Shown piece by piece: positions 24,022-36,513 of a DNA stretch of 64,000 bases (positions are counted from its first letter, which is position 1; each line of letters starts with the position of its first letter). The stretch covers positions 1 to 64,000 of the forward strand of contig SDOX01000085.1 of assembly GCA_004565275.1 (NCBI GenBank), in the 5' to 3' direction. Position numbers and translations under genes: made by a program. The DNA is from Nannochloropsis salina CCMP1776. Lineage: Eukaryota; Sar; Eustigmatophyceae; Eustigmatales; Monodopsidaceae. The notes beneath the pieces were generated by a model that had not been told where the DNA came from, did not search any database, and worked only from the letters and a program-made list of their open reading frames with translations.

Positions 24022-25316
24022 ACCCTCACAAAGGATACATACCCTTTACGACAGACCTCGAGGAAGCCCAAAATGCCCCACAGCGACCACGCTCCAATTC
24101 GGCATCGCAAGCCTTAGCCGAGCATAGGGCACATAGCGCGGGCGCCTCCTGCACGAATGGCTTTTACAGTCAGGGCTCGAAGAGCAGCCCGTTGAATCGA
24201 GAAGAAAAAGTTGACGACATTTTTTAGACAAGAAGGGTGGAAAGAGATAGAGGGGAGGCTTTTTATGATGGACAGGAGCAGGGATGATAGGTGGCCAAAA
24301 ATCCATGTTAGCACCACCCTGCGTGTCATTGCAAAAAGGTTACGCGTGCACGTGTGCACTAATAGGCTCGCGTACACATCGCATGTAAGAATGACAGTCG
24401 ACGACGGGATGGTAGCCAGGACTTTGTAAATAGGTGCATTAAAAATTCGGACAAACTGATATAGGTCCCCCCTTATTTGGGTGATAATTCGCGTTTGAAT
24501 GGTAAATTCTCGCTTGCGGTAGCCTGTCCGTAGAAATGCCACGGAAAGTAAAGCATATCAGCATTGAAACGACTACCACATTACAGAAAGAATTAAAATT
24601 CATGTGCGGTTTTGAACCCAAGTCCACACTTGATGTGATGCTCGTAGAGTAGTTTGACGCGTCACGTTAAAAGTTTCGCATCCTTGGAATACTATATTTT
24701 GCTGCAACAAGTGAAACCACTCAAATCAAATAATGTATGACTAATAATGAGACCAAACGTTGTCACCAACTATGTAGATATGCATGCATCTGCACGTGTG
24801 TGATCTTCTCAGCTCTTCTTTGGCACTACGCAAAGTGCTTTCCAGGGGTCTGCCTGACCCAGAGCCAGGCCACGGCAGTTCAAGTAGGCCAGAAGGCTAA
24901 AACAAGATAATCTTCATTTAAAGTAAAAGTAGTTCTTAAGTCTGTATACTAATGATTGTCTCTCTTATGTAGGGTGTTCGATAAAGGCAGCGCCGTATTT
25001 CGTCGCCCTTTCATTTCCCAGCAAAGCTACCCGGAAGGCCACATGCCTTTAATGTGTCGGCCTTGCAGTGTGATGAGTGTTTACCGTCCACCGACATGCC
25101 GACCGATGCATTCGGTGCATATGAATTAAGTGCAGGCAGTAGTCCTCGAAAATCTCTCTTGGTTGGCGAACGTGGCATGTCTTGCGGGACGAGGGGGGCA
25201 GTTTGATTAGACCATTCATCATACCTCAAGCGAGTAAGAACAGTGTCCGTCTCTTCAACTACTTACATTTCTGTCTTTCACACTGATTTCACCTTCGCTC
25301 GTGCCTGCGACTAGGA
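24022..25316. other. Intergenic, no recognised gene
   Basis: This lies between two plus-strand genes. The minus-strand frame at 24114-24542 (142 codons) is the longest and is not recognisable. I see no tRNA or repeat. Confidence 0.5.
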
Positions 25317-28300
25317 ATGGCATCGTATCTCGTCCTTTTGCTGTTGGTCGCTGCCTTGGCAGCGTCAGCCGCGACAAGATTGACGAGGGGCAGCGCCTTC
25401 TTACATCCCGCGGTTAACCGACGACGAGGTAGGCCCTCTACCTGAGGCAAGGAGACCCAAACCCCTGACTCATTATTGCATGTAACGACGCATCTCTCCC
25501 TTCCTCTTTCTTGCCCTCTACCAGCCCGTCCAAACTCGCCTCAGTGGCACTCTGAGGTCCGTCCTGCCCGTGCGGCGTGGATTCGGACGGCTGTGTCGCT
25601 CTCTCTCTCGCTGCGGGTGCACGACTTGGACGGTTTGACCGTGGACCAGCTCAAGGACGTAAGTGGATGCCCAAGAAGGAGAGAGGGAGGCGGAAAGAGG
25701 TGTGGGAATGGAATGCAGTCCTGAGAAGGCATGTCGGGGCAGTCAGCATTGCGTGGAGATAGCCGGACACACGAAAATTGAGTGGTGGATTAGGCCGTAG
25801 GACCGATTGACCACTACTGATCTGATACACTACGCCCTTTTGAACCGAGAGTTCAGTGCTGACCACGCGACAAAGCGTCTCATCCTCCCCTCTCTCTTCG
25901 CCCGCACCTCGGTCCCCGCCCCAGGCCCTCCGCCGTCGCGGACTGCCCTTGTCGGGGCGAAAGGTCGACCTCTTGAGCCGCTTGCGTGCGGACATGTGCG
26001 TAGCGGGAATGGGAGTCGAGAAGGAGGGCAGAAAAGGAGAGGGGTGAGGAAGGCTGTTTCGGATCTCTTCATTCTTTGTGGAGATCGGCTGTTGCACTGC
26101 CTCATTCCTGCCTTTCCTTGCACGCCTGTCTTTCTCAGAGCCCAGGGGCAGAGCGAGGATCGCCCCGGATGGATGCTCAATCTGGAGGGGGAGGAGGAGG
26201 GGGGATTGGTCGGACAAGGGGTCGAAGGGAAGGATGAAGAGGAGGGAGAGGAGACACTGGAGGATCGATTGGTTGCGGCTTTGGCTGCTGAAGTGGTGAG
26301 GCTGGGGGCACGAGAGGGAGAGGGCGGAAGGCCGGCAAGGGGGGTTCTTAGGGCGAGGAGGGTACGAGAAGGTAGCAGTCCTTCAGGTACTGGTGTGAAG
26401 AATGCGTGAGAGGGAGCTCGACCCCTTCCTGTGGGAGCAGAGGCCACAGGCCCTGTCCGTCCTGACGGCTTTCAATCGAACGCCTCCTCGCTCGACTTCC
26501 ATGCGCGGCCCTCCCAGACGATCCGCCTCGCCATTTATCCCCCCTGCGTCGCACCAGTGAGGCATCCGTTCTCATTCTCCGCTCCGTCTCCTTGCAGCGG
26601 GCAAGCTCCCTCCAGCCTGCTCCCTCTTCACAGGGAGCCGCCGAGAGGAGCGAAGAGAGGAGTAACACCAGCAGCAGCCACCAAACTGGCTCTTCGCAGC
26701 CCCCCCTTCTCGATGCCCCCCCCCCTTCGCCCGCCGCCCCCTCGGGCGGAGCCGGGCAGGACATGGAGGACCTGTACGTCTCCTCCCTCCCCGACTACCC
26801 CACCGACCTCCCCCGCCACAAAATCTCCAAACGGCACGTGGGCTGGGACGGGGCACTGGAGGGCTACACGCTAGCAGATGGGACTTACGTCGGCATCAAG
26901 GTACGGGTGTAGAGGGAGGAGTGGGGCGGGATAGAGGAGGGATGTCCGCCCGGCTGGCTCCATCCCCCCCTCCCTCTCCTTCCCCCTCCTCTCTTCCCGC
27001 TCGCAGGAGGACCCGCAGACGACGGACCAGGACCGTCGGGCCATGGAGGAGGCGTTTCGGAAGGAAGTTCTCAGGTGCGGTTGAGGGCTGGCGTTCTAGC
27101 CATCTCCTTTCCCCGTCACTTTTCGCTCCCGAATTCCTCCGCCCATCCCAGCCCTTTCCCTTCCCCCCCCCCTCCCCCCCCCGCCCCTCCTTCCCCTCCT
27201 GCGCTTAGGTGGGAGGCTGACTATCCGAAGCAGTGGGCGGAGCTGATGGACATGTGCGACCAGGCGGCTGCGACCAAGCAGGCATCCGTGGGGGCGGTGA
27301 GGGGAGGGAGGGAGGGAGGGAGGGAGGGAAGGGTGGAAGGGAAGGAGGAGAGAGAGGCGTAGGAGTGCACGTTGGGGAGTCATCGGGCTCGTGGCGCAAG
27401 GGATCGCTGTCCAGTAGCCGCTCCCTTTTTCGTCCCCTCTTTCTCCCCGCGCCCCCCCCTCCCCTACTGGACTCGAGGCCACGGCCGGCCGCCTACTCCT
27501 TTTCCTCCCTCCTTACCCATGCCAACCCCCTCCCCTACAGGAAGCCGTCCTGAAGGAGCGGAGGGAGGAGGAGGAGGAGACGGACAGGCGGGTGCAGGAG
27601 GTGGAGCGCATGGAGAAAGAGAGGAGGCTGCAAGCGGCCATGCCAATGCTGCAGACGGTGGAGGCCTGGGAGGAGGCGAGGATGGAGGGCGCGAAGGAGG
27701 TGATGGAGATCAAGCCCAGGTGGGAGGGGGGGGGGGAGGCAGCGGGGCAGGGCATGTCGTTCGGTGGTAGGCCAGCTCCCTTTCCTTGGCTGACTCCTGT
27801 CGCTCCCTTGTTCTGTGCTACCAGGCTCCCGCGAAAACCTGCCGCTCGTGCGTCGGAGGGGAAGAGGAAGGAGAAAAAGAAGGACGGAGCGGGCTTCAAG
27901 GATGAAGAGGGGCTGAGGCAGGAAGAGGAGAAGGAGGGCGTAGAGGCGAAGGAGGCGAAGGAGGAGGAGGAGGAGGAGGAGGAGGAAGAAGAAGAAGAGG
28001 AAGAGTACGTCCCCATCGACGCCATGTTCCGGGACGAAGTGGACGTGACGGCGGCCGATGGAACGAGTGTAAGCACCCTGCTTTTGTCTTCCCCCCGTAT
28101 ACCTCCTCCAATCGTTGTGAAACGCGACCTCACATCCCCGAACCCCGATCTTCCCCTGCTGTCATCGACCCCTCTTCCCCCTCTCCAGATGCGCGGGTAT
28201 CTGGTCTCCTCCAAGATGGCGCAGAAATTCTGGAGGCGGGAAGAGCGGCCCGTGGTGCTTCTGCTCGCGGATGAGCGAGGCTGGTAAGGCGGGGACAGAC

Positions 28301-30176
28301 TGGGGGAGGAGCTTCCGGAGGGAGAAGCGTGAGGGGAAAAAATTAGCGAGCGGTGGGAAGGGCAACTAGTTAGAGGATTAGGCTCGTGGATGGAAGATGG
28401 GAAATGGGACGCGGGGATGAATGAAAAGCAGGGAGACGACTGTCCGCAGCTCGGGGACTGGAGGAATCAGAGAGAGGAACGAGCGGGCTGGAAGGGCCTG
28501 TGACAGCTTTGCTTTCGGTCCCTGAAATGACCTCCAAAGGAGTCCAACGGTTTCCCCCACAGTCTGAACGCTTCATCACTCAACCCCGTCTCTACCGCCG
28601 CCCTCCCTCCACTCGACCCTGCCCCCAGGCGGAGCGTCCAAACCCGGAAGCTGGCGGACCACATGTCCTTCCTGAGCAACCACGTCTTCTTCGTCCCAGA
28701 CCTCTACCGCGGCCAGGTGTTCAAGAAGGGGCAGTCCAAGGAAGCGTGGCGGGCGGCGGTGAGGGGAGGGGGGGAGGAAGAGATGGAGGGGCGAGGGCAG
28801 ACGTGGGATGCATGGCTCTAACGGCATAGTGTCGTGGAGATAGGAATGGCTGCCTATTTAAACTGTCATTTCCCGGTGGTTCGTGTGACATCCAAGCTTG
28901 GTCGCGCGCTCCTCGGCCATTAAGTTGAAGATAGTCGTTTTCTTGCTTGTTCCTCAATATCAAGTGTTACATCTCCTTCTTTTTTCTTGGCCGCAGCATC
29001 CCCCCATTCGCCTCCTACAAGACGCTAGGAGCGCGATGGAGAGCCTGGTCAGGAACTACAACGCCACGGCGACAGGTGGGTCAATGCCTCGCTGCTTGTG
29101 TCAATGGCCTCGCTGCTTGTGTCAATGGCCTCGCTGCTTGTCCAACTGGACTCATTTCGCATAGTTGATCACGGTACCAATATCGGGGTATTCATTTGCT
29201 GGATCGTGTACTTGGGGATAGAAGGCGATTCTTCTCAGGCTCCCTGCGGCTCAATACCTTCTCCCTCTACTCTTTCTGCGCATAGGCATCGTTGGCTTCG
29301 GTGTTGGGGGCGGGCAAGCTCTCTCTGCTGTGGCCAGCGGTGGGTTGGAGGATATCTCCCTTCGCTTTCCTTACCGCTTTCATCCTAACGCCTCTGCTTG
29401 GATCGACTTTTCCGTGCATGTTCTATCTTCGCCTATCCACTTACCAACGCCCGTCCCAATCATCCTACGACAATTTCTTTTTCCGATAGGCTTTATCAAG
29501 ACCCATGCCGTCGTTGCTATGTGCCCTGTGGGCTATGACGCGCCCAAGGTAGCGGAAGCGCTGACGTCTACCCCTGCTCTGGTCATCTTTCCAGGGCAGG
29601 ACAATCCCGAGGTGGGGAAGAAGGGGGAAGGTTAGAAAAGGAGAGGGGACCAGATAGAAATAGAGTGCTACTGCTACTACTTCAGCATTGTAAGATTCAC
29701 TTTGTGCCGCGGACCTTACTCTCGATATTTCTTGCTACTGAAGGCGCCGTTGCAAAATGCACTGACCCTGATGGATGGTTTTGCCTCGCACAAGGCCTTG
29801 CCGTACATGGTGAGTCTCTACCCTTTTCCCCCTTGGAGCTATACTTATCTAGACTTTCCATACTCCTCCTTTTATTCGTATCGACATTTTTTTTGCTTTG
29901 CCTCTTTAGAACTTCGCTTTTGCATGATTTCGTCTCGTTCGGAGTGCCCAATCCGTCTAGCTCCGTCAACATGGTCTTATTCTAAAGCCTTTCTTCCTCC
30001 TCTTCTTTGTGTGAAAGGTGAGGGTCTTCAAAGATTGCCACTTGCATTTTCTTACACGGCCTGCACCAAGCGAGGAGTCGGCCGCTGAGGATGCGATCAT
30101 GCTGGCGACAAGCTGGTTGGAAATTCAGCTACGGAGGGGGAAGGCAAAGATGATACGGGATTCTCGCATCCTCTGA
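25317..30176 (+). CDS. SAP-domain protein with C-terminal dienelactone-hydrolase-like domain
   Basis: The N-terminus is a signal peptide (MASYLVLLLLVAALAAS) followed by RLTRGSAFLHP, which resembles the bipartite heterokont plastid signal (SAF motif). Next is a SAP DNA/RNA-binding helix pair, LDGLTVDQLKD joined across an intron to ALRRRGLPLSGRKVDLLSRL. Long acidic and charged coiled-coil regions follow, including a run of about 15 Glu near 27965-28002. The C-terminal part has the dienelactone hydrolase layout: VVLLLADERGW, LADHMSFLSNHVFFVPDLYRG, GIVGFGVGGGQALSAVA, ALVIFPGQDNPE and HLHFLTRPAPSEESAAEDA. The residue where DLH enzymes carry Cys or Ser (G-x-C/S-x-G-G) is Gly here (GFGVGG), so hydrolase activity is doubtful. 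The Asp is kept; the His is ambiguous. About 14 GT-AG exons. A role in plastid nucleoids is possible but inferred. Confidence 0.75.
27301..27333. repeat. (GGGA)n tract next to a splice donor
   Basis: A GGGA run starts a few bases after a donor (GTGAGG) in the SAP-DLH gene. The same intron ends in a C-rich acceptor tract (CCCCCTCCCCTACAG). Confidence 0.85.
29085..29140. repeat. About 21-bp tandem repeat in an intron
   Basis: The unit CTCGCTGCTTGTGTCAATGG occurs about three times in a row inside an intron of the SAP-DLH gene. Confidence 0.8.
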
Positions 30177-31219
30177 GCAACAAGACGGGGGAAAAAGCAA
30201 AAGGCTGAGCAAGGCCGTGGTGTATGTAATCGACCAATGCATAATGATATATACATTTTTTAGTGACATGATTGGGAGGAGAAAGAACGTAAAAGCATAA
30301 GACTTGAAAAATATGAATGCGTCGTATGTTTCTTACGGCTTTATTTGCTTCTTTCTCTGTCCCAGCGAAACGATCTCCCTTGCAAAGTATGCACGCACCT
30401 GCGACAAAAGCTATCGACTTATTCTCATCCAAGTATACTTTCCATGCCGCAAGCTCCTCCATGTCATATCGCTTGTCAAACTCAAGCGTCACAGTCGGCA
30501 ATATCCCTCTCCCTCACGGTTCATGCGGTAATAGGAATCTTTTCCTCTTGGCCAGATACGATCTCCATTCTCCTCCCGTTCATGCACAAGTAAAGCTTTA
30601 TTGAGCCAACCCTTACGATCTTGTTGGATGCAAACGTGCAGTGTGGACAGCCGGTGCCCAAAACATATCGACAATTTGTACCGTATTCTGTGCATCATCC
30701 AGCTATTACGCATATTTGCACTCGTGCAAATACTTCACCATTCCCTCCTCTTTCATTCCATAGTATTTTCCTTTCCATTCAATCGAAGAAAAGCGGTCAA
30801 GGGTCAGAAGAGAGCATGATTGTGATGACTCACCCACAACAGACTCCCCCTTTCGATCATATCCTTCTCTCGCCCGCAGGCATCATTCCTGCGAACAAGT
30901 CAATACTTCGTCAATGTAGCATGTAACAAAAACCCAGTGATTGTGTCACAAAGCCTTCCCCTTCTCGCGACACTCCATCTCGCCTCCGCATCTTCTCCCC
31001 TGCTTCCTCCTCTCGTCAACCGCGAAAAAGTGTCTGTACTCCTGCCTTCCAGGTGTCTCCAACCCCTTCTTCCTCTATCTACAGCGCCAACACCATGCAT
31101 GGCTGGCCTGGCCTCCCTCTGAAATCCCCCTCGAGCTCTCTTTCGGCATGTCAGGCACATGACTCGAGACGTCTCCTCCGCACCGACCGGGCAACTCGCG
31201 CCCCGATATTTCTGTTGTC
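30177..31219. other. Convergent intergenic region
   Basis: This is the shared 3' flank of the SAP-DLH gene (plus) and the P450-like gene (minus). Overlapping short frames show no domain. Confidence 0.55.
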
Positions 31220-34200
31220 TCAGACCCGCCCATCGTCACGTGGCACCAGACGCACTCTCCACTGCCTCCTCCCGTCCAAATGCTCCTGGATCCATTTCTC
31301 AACCCCCTTATTCTCCTGCCCGCGCCGCTTGTTCGCTCGCAATATCTTGTACCGTTGCACGAGTAGCAGGACTGCCGTCAACACCTTCACCTGGACGAAC
31401 CGCTGGTATTCGTCCTCCTCTCCCTCCTCCTCGTCCTCCGTCCCTTCCTCCCTCCTTCCCTCCAGCCCTTCCGCAATCGCTTCCAACGACAGGGGTGGGG
31501 GCTTAATCCCGTTCCGCTTCTGCTGATCCTGAGGCGCGCTTTTCTCCTCCTTGCGAGCAACCTTTTCCTCCTCCGACGGTCGTACCAGCAGCCTCCTCAT
31601 AAACGAAGAGGAGGGCGACAAGAGCGCGAAAGAATTCTGCCGCCCTCCCCCTTCCTCCTTCCCTTCCTCCCGCCGCGCCTGCTCCAGCCACCGCTCCGGG
31701 ACGAAGGAGGTCGCAGAGGGGTAAAAGCGGTCGTCCGTGTGCAGTCCGAGGAGGGAAAGTGTCAGATTGATGCCGGGCGGGAGGGTGTGGACCGGGGCGT
31801 AGGAGCCCCCGCCTGAAGGGAGGAGAGATAAGGGAAAAAGAGAGAGAAAGGGAGGAAAGTCATCAATGTGCAGCCACGTCGTCAGCGACCCCCTCCATCG
31901 CACTTGGATCTTGTGCGCCCTCTCTGCCCCTGCCCCTTCGTTTCTTCCACTCACCTCTGTCCGTCCCCCGCGCAAACGAGGGGGTGTACCGCGGCGTGAT
32001 AGGCCTCCATTGGCCGTCAGGGAGGGAGCGAGGGGTGGGGGAGGGGAGGGCAGAGGCGGGGAGGGGGGAAGGGAGGGTAGCGGGGAGGTCAATAGTCACG
32101 GCGCACGGTGTCCGCCGGAGGATGGTGTGATGGGGAGGGTAGAGGCGGAAGACTTCGTTCAAAAGGGCCACGGTGAAGGGGAGGGAGAGAAGGTCCTTGT
32201 GGTCGAAGCCCTCCAAGAAAAAGGAGTTTCCTCCCTCCCGCTGTCCTAGCCTCCCGCCCTCGCTGGCACTCTCGTCCGTGACCGCCGCGGGCGGGAAAAT
32301 GCCTTGGAGCGTAGCCTCGGCCCATATCCGGGACTGGTAGCTTGGCACGCGGGCTGAGAAGGGGGAGGGAGAGAGAGAGGGAGAGTGAGGGACGGTGAGA
32401 GGCCTGAGGGGGAACGTCGAAATGCACGACAGGGATGGCCGAGCAACCACCAAGACAGGTCGGGAGAGTCGAAAAGGAGCAGGGAGGGAGGGAGGGAGGA
32501 AAGGAGGGCGTACCGAGGACGAGGAGCAGGACGGAAAGGGCGTGGGAGGCGACCGCGTCGTGGAGGGGGGGACGGGGCAGGACCAGGGGGCCCACGTAGT
32601 CGGTGCCTGGAGGGAGTCGTGCGGCAGCAGGGGGGGCGGAAGAGAGGGCAGGTCCAGCATAGGGATGAGTCGCACTTCCCATACACACCACTCCCTGCCT
32701 TTTCCCTCCCTCTCCCCCTCCCTTCTTACCCAAAAGCTCGTCATTCTTGACCAACGCCTTGATCTGCTGCGTCCGCCAGCCGTCCCGTGTCCTGGGACTG
32801 CCCTCCAGGGCCTCGTCGGGCGCGTGGTGGTGGTGCGGGTGCTGCTGATGGGCGTGCTCGGGGGTGGGCTTGACGTGCAGGGTGGGGAGGAGGGAGCGGG
32901 GGGTGGAGGGCTCGGTGGGAGGGGATGAACGCCGGAACAGGTGGGAGAGGGCGTGGAGGAAGGAGTACGTCCTGTCGAGTGGGGAAGGAAGGGAGGGAGG
33001 GAGGGAGGGAGGGAGGGACGGAGTGAGGGAAGACAGGAAGAAGGATAGCAAGAGAGAGACGTGGGCGGGAAGGGAGGTTGGGGCCTTCTCTGGACAGGCT
33101 ACGTCTCTTCTCACCCTTCGCTTCCTCAACCTCTCCCTCTTCTTCCTCCTCCCTTTGACCCCTCGGGCCCTCCGCTTTCCTCCCCTCCCGGTCCACTACC
33201 TGCGCCCCGCCTTCTCCGCTCCCGCCACCAGGGCATCATTCCGTGATGCTCCTGCGGTATTCTTTTCCCTCCTTTCCTCCCTCCTTCCTTCCCTCCCTCC
33301 CTCCTCCCTTCCCTCCAAGGTCGAGGAGGGTGAGGCTGGCGTGTCTGTCGTGACGATGCGCACATTGATCCGCGCCTCCCTCCCTTCCTCTTTCCCTTCC
33401 TCCTCCCCTTCCTCGCCTTGTGCCGTCCTTACCGCATCCTCTTCCCTCATCCAGTGGTCGGCTTTCCACACTTGGAGGGTAAGCGAAAGAGGGGAGGAAG
33501 AGGCGTTGGAAGGGGACAGGGCTCGTTGGCCGGCTCTCATTGACGCGCCTCTCAGGCTTCTCCCCTCCATCCTTCTTCCCAGGCAATCTCAACCATTTCC
33601 TCCCTCCCTCCCTCCCTCCCTCCCTCCCTCCCTCCTTCGCTCTCTCCTTCGCTAACTTCGTCGCTCCCTCCCTTACCTAGATCATGCGCCACCGTCTTCA
33701 TGAGGGCGCACGATTCCCGCTGTAGCTCCAGCACCACTCCCTTCTCTTCCTCCCCCCCCCCCTCCCTCCCTCCCTCCTCGCCCTGGGAGTAGGAACGACT
33801 GGACTCCTCTCGCAAAGTATGGGCCTCGCAGGGCTAAAGGGTGCGGTGACGCGAGGGGAGTAAAGAGGGAGGGAGGGAGGGAGGGAGCGAGGGTGGGAAG
33901 GAGGGAGAAAAGGAGGACGGGAAGAAAGGGTGCAAGGTTGGACGAGGGACGAGGATTGGGCTCCTTCTGGGATCAATGCCTTGTACCCGACCTAGAGGGA
34001 AAAGACACGTTCCCGTTGATGGGATAAAGGAGGGATCGAGGGGGGCGAGAGAGAAAAGACGGGAGAAAGGGAGGAAGGGAGGGAGGAAGGGGGGGAAGAT
34101 GGAAGGAAAGAAGGGAGGGAGGGAGTGAGTGAGGAGGGGAGAGAGGGGGGCAAAGTACCTCCACCGGGCTGCTGTTGTGCCCATTCTTTTGGTCGACCTC

Positions 34201-35468
34201 CGAATGGTGCTGTTCTGACAGGAATGAGCTGGAGGTGGAACGCTTGGTAAAGTACCTGAGAAGGACAGGAGGTAGATAAGGAGGAAAGAGAGGGAAGGGA
34301 GGGGGAAGAGCCGCGCCATTCAGGAAGAAAGATCGAACATTGTGCGATAGACGGTCCATCGGCACATGAGATCCACTGCGAGAAGCGAAACGAGGGAGGG
34401 AAGGGGGGGAGGGTGGGAGGTAGGGCGGGAGGGAGGACGTACTGGGCGAGACGCCGTGTTCGACTCCGAACCATGAGGCCGCTCTGTTGCTCCCATTCCT
34501 TCATCCGGGTATGAAGAACTCGACGGGTAGTGCTGAAGACGGCTTGGTTGAAGGGCTCGAGGGGAGGCTCCTCCTTGATGCCTGCCTTCTTCATCAGCGT
34601 CTGGAGGGAGGGAGCGAGGAAGGGAGAGGAGGGGGGAGGCGCCCGGGTAACCGATAAACATCTGGGAGAGAAAGGAGAGGTCCGAGGCAAAACCAGGCAG
34701 CCATGCTGGACGCAGGGAGAGGAGCCACAAGGTCTTACCTTGTTGCCGAGCAGGAGCATTTCTGCTATCAGGGTGGCGTCGTTCGAGGCGAAAATGGGCG
34801 CCACCCACGGGATGGGCCCAAAAATGGCGATGACGGGGGGATAGTTCCGTCTCTGGAACTCCTCAAGAATAAGGCTAACGGGCAGGGCAGAAATTTAAGA
34901 AAAGGAGGGAAAGGCGATCAAGTCAATAACAGACTTCCTTGCCACGATGCGTCGTGCAGGCTGACGGAAACAAGCTACCGATAAGCTCCTTGCCCTCCTC
35001 CCCATCTTCCTCCGTCCTTCTTCCTTCCCTCCCGCTACTCCCTCCATACCGGTCAAATGTACGCCGATTCCATTTTTGCCGCAATAAGGTGGCCAGGATG
35101 GATCTAGGATCGATCCACAAGAATATCTGGAGAAGGTTTCAAACAATGAAAGAGGGCAATGAAGAAGTTGGACTCCGAATTAACCCTAAAGTACCAATAC
35201 AACCATATTGGATCCTTTCCCGCCCACGGTCATTTTCCCCCTGAGCATGTACTTGCACTTGTCCCCCCAACAACTGTTGTCGCATCCTCGAAATTACAGT
35301 TACCTTCGGTAGGTTCCCAACAAGGTGTTTACGCCGCCGCCATGAGGAGATAAAATGGACCACAAAAATTACCATCATTGCGAGTAACCAACCCGCAATG
35401 GGCACTGCCACGGGCAGATACGAATATTTTGACCTCATCCTGTTATACAAGTTTCGGTGTGAATGCAA
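31220..35468 (-). CDS. Cytochrome P450-like protein without visible heme-Cys loop
   Basis: Exon 1 (35304-35468) gives a signal-anchor segment typical of ER P450s (AGWLLAMMVIFVVHFISSWRRRK). An alternative start is Met at 35438. Exon 34739-34861 encodes IPWVAPIFASNDATLIAEM, like the early P450 beta region. Later exons give LEPFNQAVFSTTRRVLHTRM, a K helix with ExxR (NEVFRLYPPHHTILRR), and the meander with PERW (LPPGINLTLSLLGLHTDDRFYPSATSFVPERW is the whole segment in two parts: LPPGINLTLSLL and RFYPSATSFVPERW). After PERW the main frame is charged and low-complexity. It then reaches an L-helix-like VQVKVLTAVLLLVQRYKIL, but contains no Cys at all, so FxxGxRxCxG is missing. The oxygen-binding I-helix is also atypical (GTDYVGPL). 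Several introns are packed with (GGGA)n, and some mid-gene exon borders are uncertain. Confidence 0.65.
33598..33636. repeat. (TCCC)n intronic tract
   Basis: A long uninterrupted CCCT/TCCC run on the plus strand inside the P450-like gene. It creates spurious LPPS and GREGG open frames on both strands. Confidence 0.85.
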
Positions 35469-36513
35469 GTTATACGAGTGAGGACGCTGGTTGTGGGCCA
35501 GAAGACATTGTTGAGGTATGCTAGCGAGGCAGCATGATGGACGGGGTGATGAAAAAGATGCGCTTGAACTTCATGTCCAATGTCCCTATTTACTTCTCGT
35601 CTCTTTCACCCATGCCTTTCAACAGCATTGAGAAGATTGATTCATGCCTACACGGGGTTTCTTGAGAATGTTGGAGGAAGCAGGGGGCCAGCTAAGTGGA
35701 TAGTCGAATCTTTTCAGGTCTTTGATAGGGGAGGTGGAGAGAGGTAATCAAGACAGAAGGCCGCTCGTCTTGGGGTAGACAAAAGCCGCAATTAGCACCG
35801 CACTCTACTGGTGATTCGACGCACAGGCGAAAGAATGTGTACCTGAATTGGCGGGACACGTGCAAGCACGCACAGGAAGGTGGCGCGTGCCTGGTTGACG
35901 GAGTTGTCATGTGCAAGCAGGAATGCTGGATGAGAAGCAGGAAGGACACAACAGGAACAGTTCCCGTCGCCGGAAAAATGAGGAAATAAAGGGTTCCGGT
36001 CGCAAGACTCTTAGGCCTATGCACGGAGCATCATAATGAATACAAACATTCATAGGTATGAGTCGCATGCGTGTGACTGCATGTCAAGAGGTGGACATAA
36101 TTGTCCTCCTCCCACCGTGTGACCAGTTGAAGGCGACAAGTGCGGCCCATGTATCTTCATGTTGCTCCTTCCTTTTCCCATTCATGAATTTGAAAATGTT
36201 GTATGAATTATTTAAAACACAGAACATTTTAAACATCGTAAGACTGTCGTTGACTTCTATCATACAATTTCAAATCCTTTCATCCTTGCGAAAGTATCTT
36301 TCATCAGTGTGCCGAGATACTCAGTCACAGTATTTTGAACAAAGCAAAATATTATTTGAAAGCTCAAAATTTCCTTCCGTAGAAATTCCCTTCCTCGAGT
36401 GCAATCATTACAATCATCAATATTATTTTTGAAACATGGGGCTTTGTACGCTCATACTGGATTGAGATTGTGCCTTTTGGACAGATGCATAATATGTGAT
36501 ACGCTTGTGTCTT
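35469..36513. other. Intergenic, AT-rich
   Basis: 5' flank of the P450-like gene and 3' flank of the TauE/SafE gene, both on the minus strand. The plus frame at 36058-36432 is AT-rich and has no recognisable domain. Confidence 0.5.

Noticed and set aside
24114-24542. 142-codon minus-strand frame
   Set aside because: No recognisable domain, no splice context, and overlapping frames on the other strand; treated as chance.
27892-28010. Poly-Glu run in the SAP-DLH gene as a possible frame artefact
   Set aside because: It stays in frame with conserved exons on both sides and so is probably a real acidic segment.
31503-31691. A shifted frame in the P450-like gene reading GGGKGCSQGG, loosely like a heme-Cys loop
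   Set aside because: It is out of frame with PERW and with the L-helix segment, the spacing of Cys is off, and no splice pair joins it; likely coincidence.
36058-36432. 124-codon plus-strand frame
   Set aside because: AT-rich 3' flank, no domain and no conserved features.
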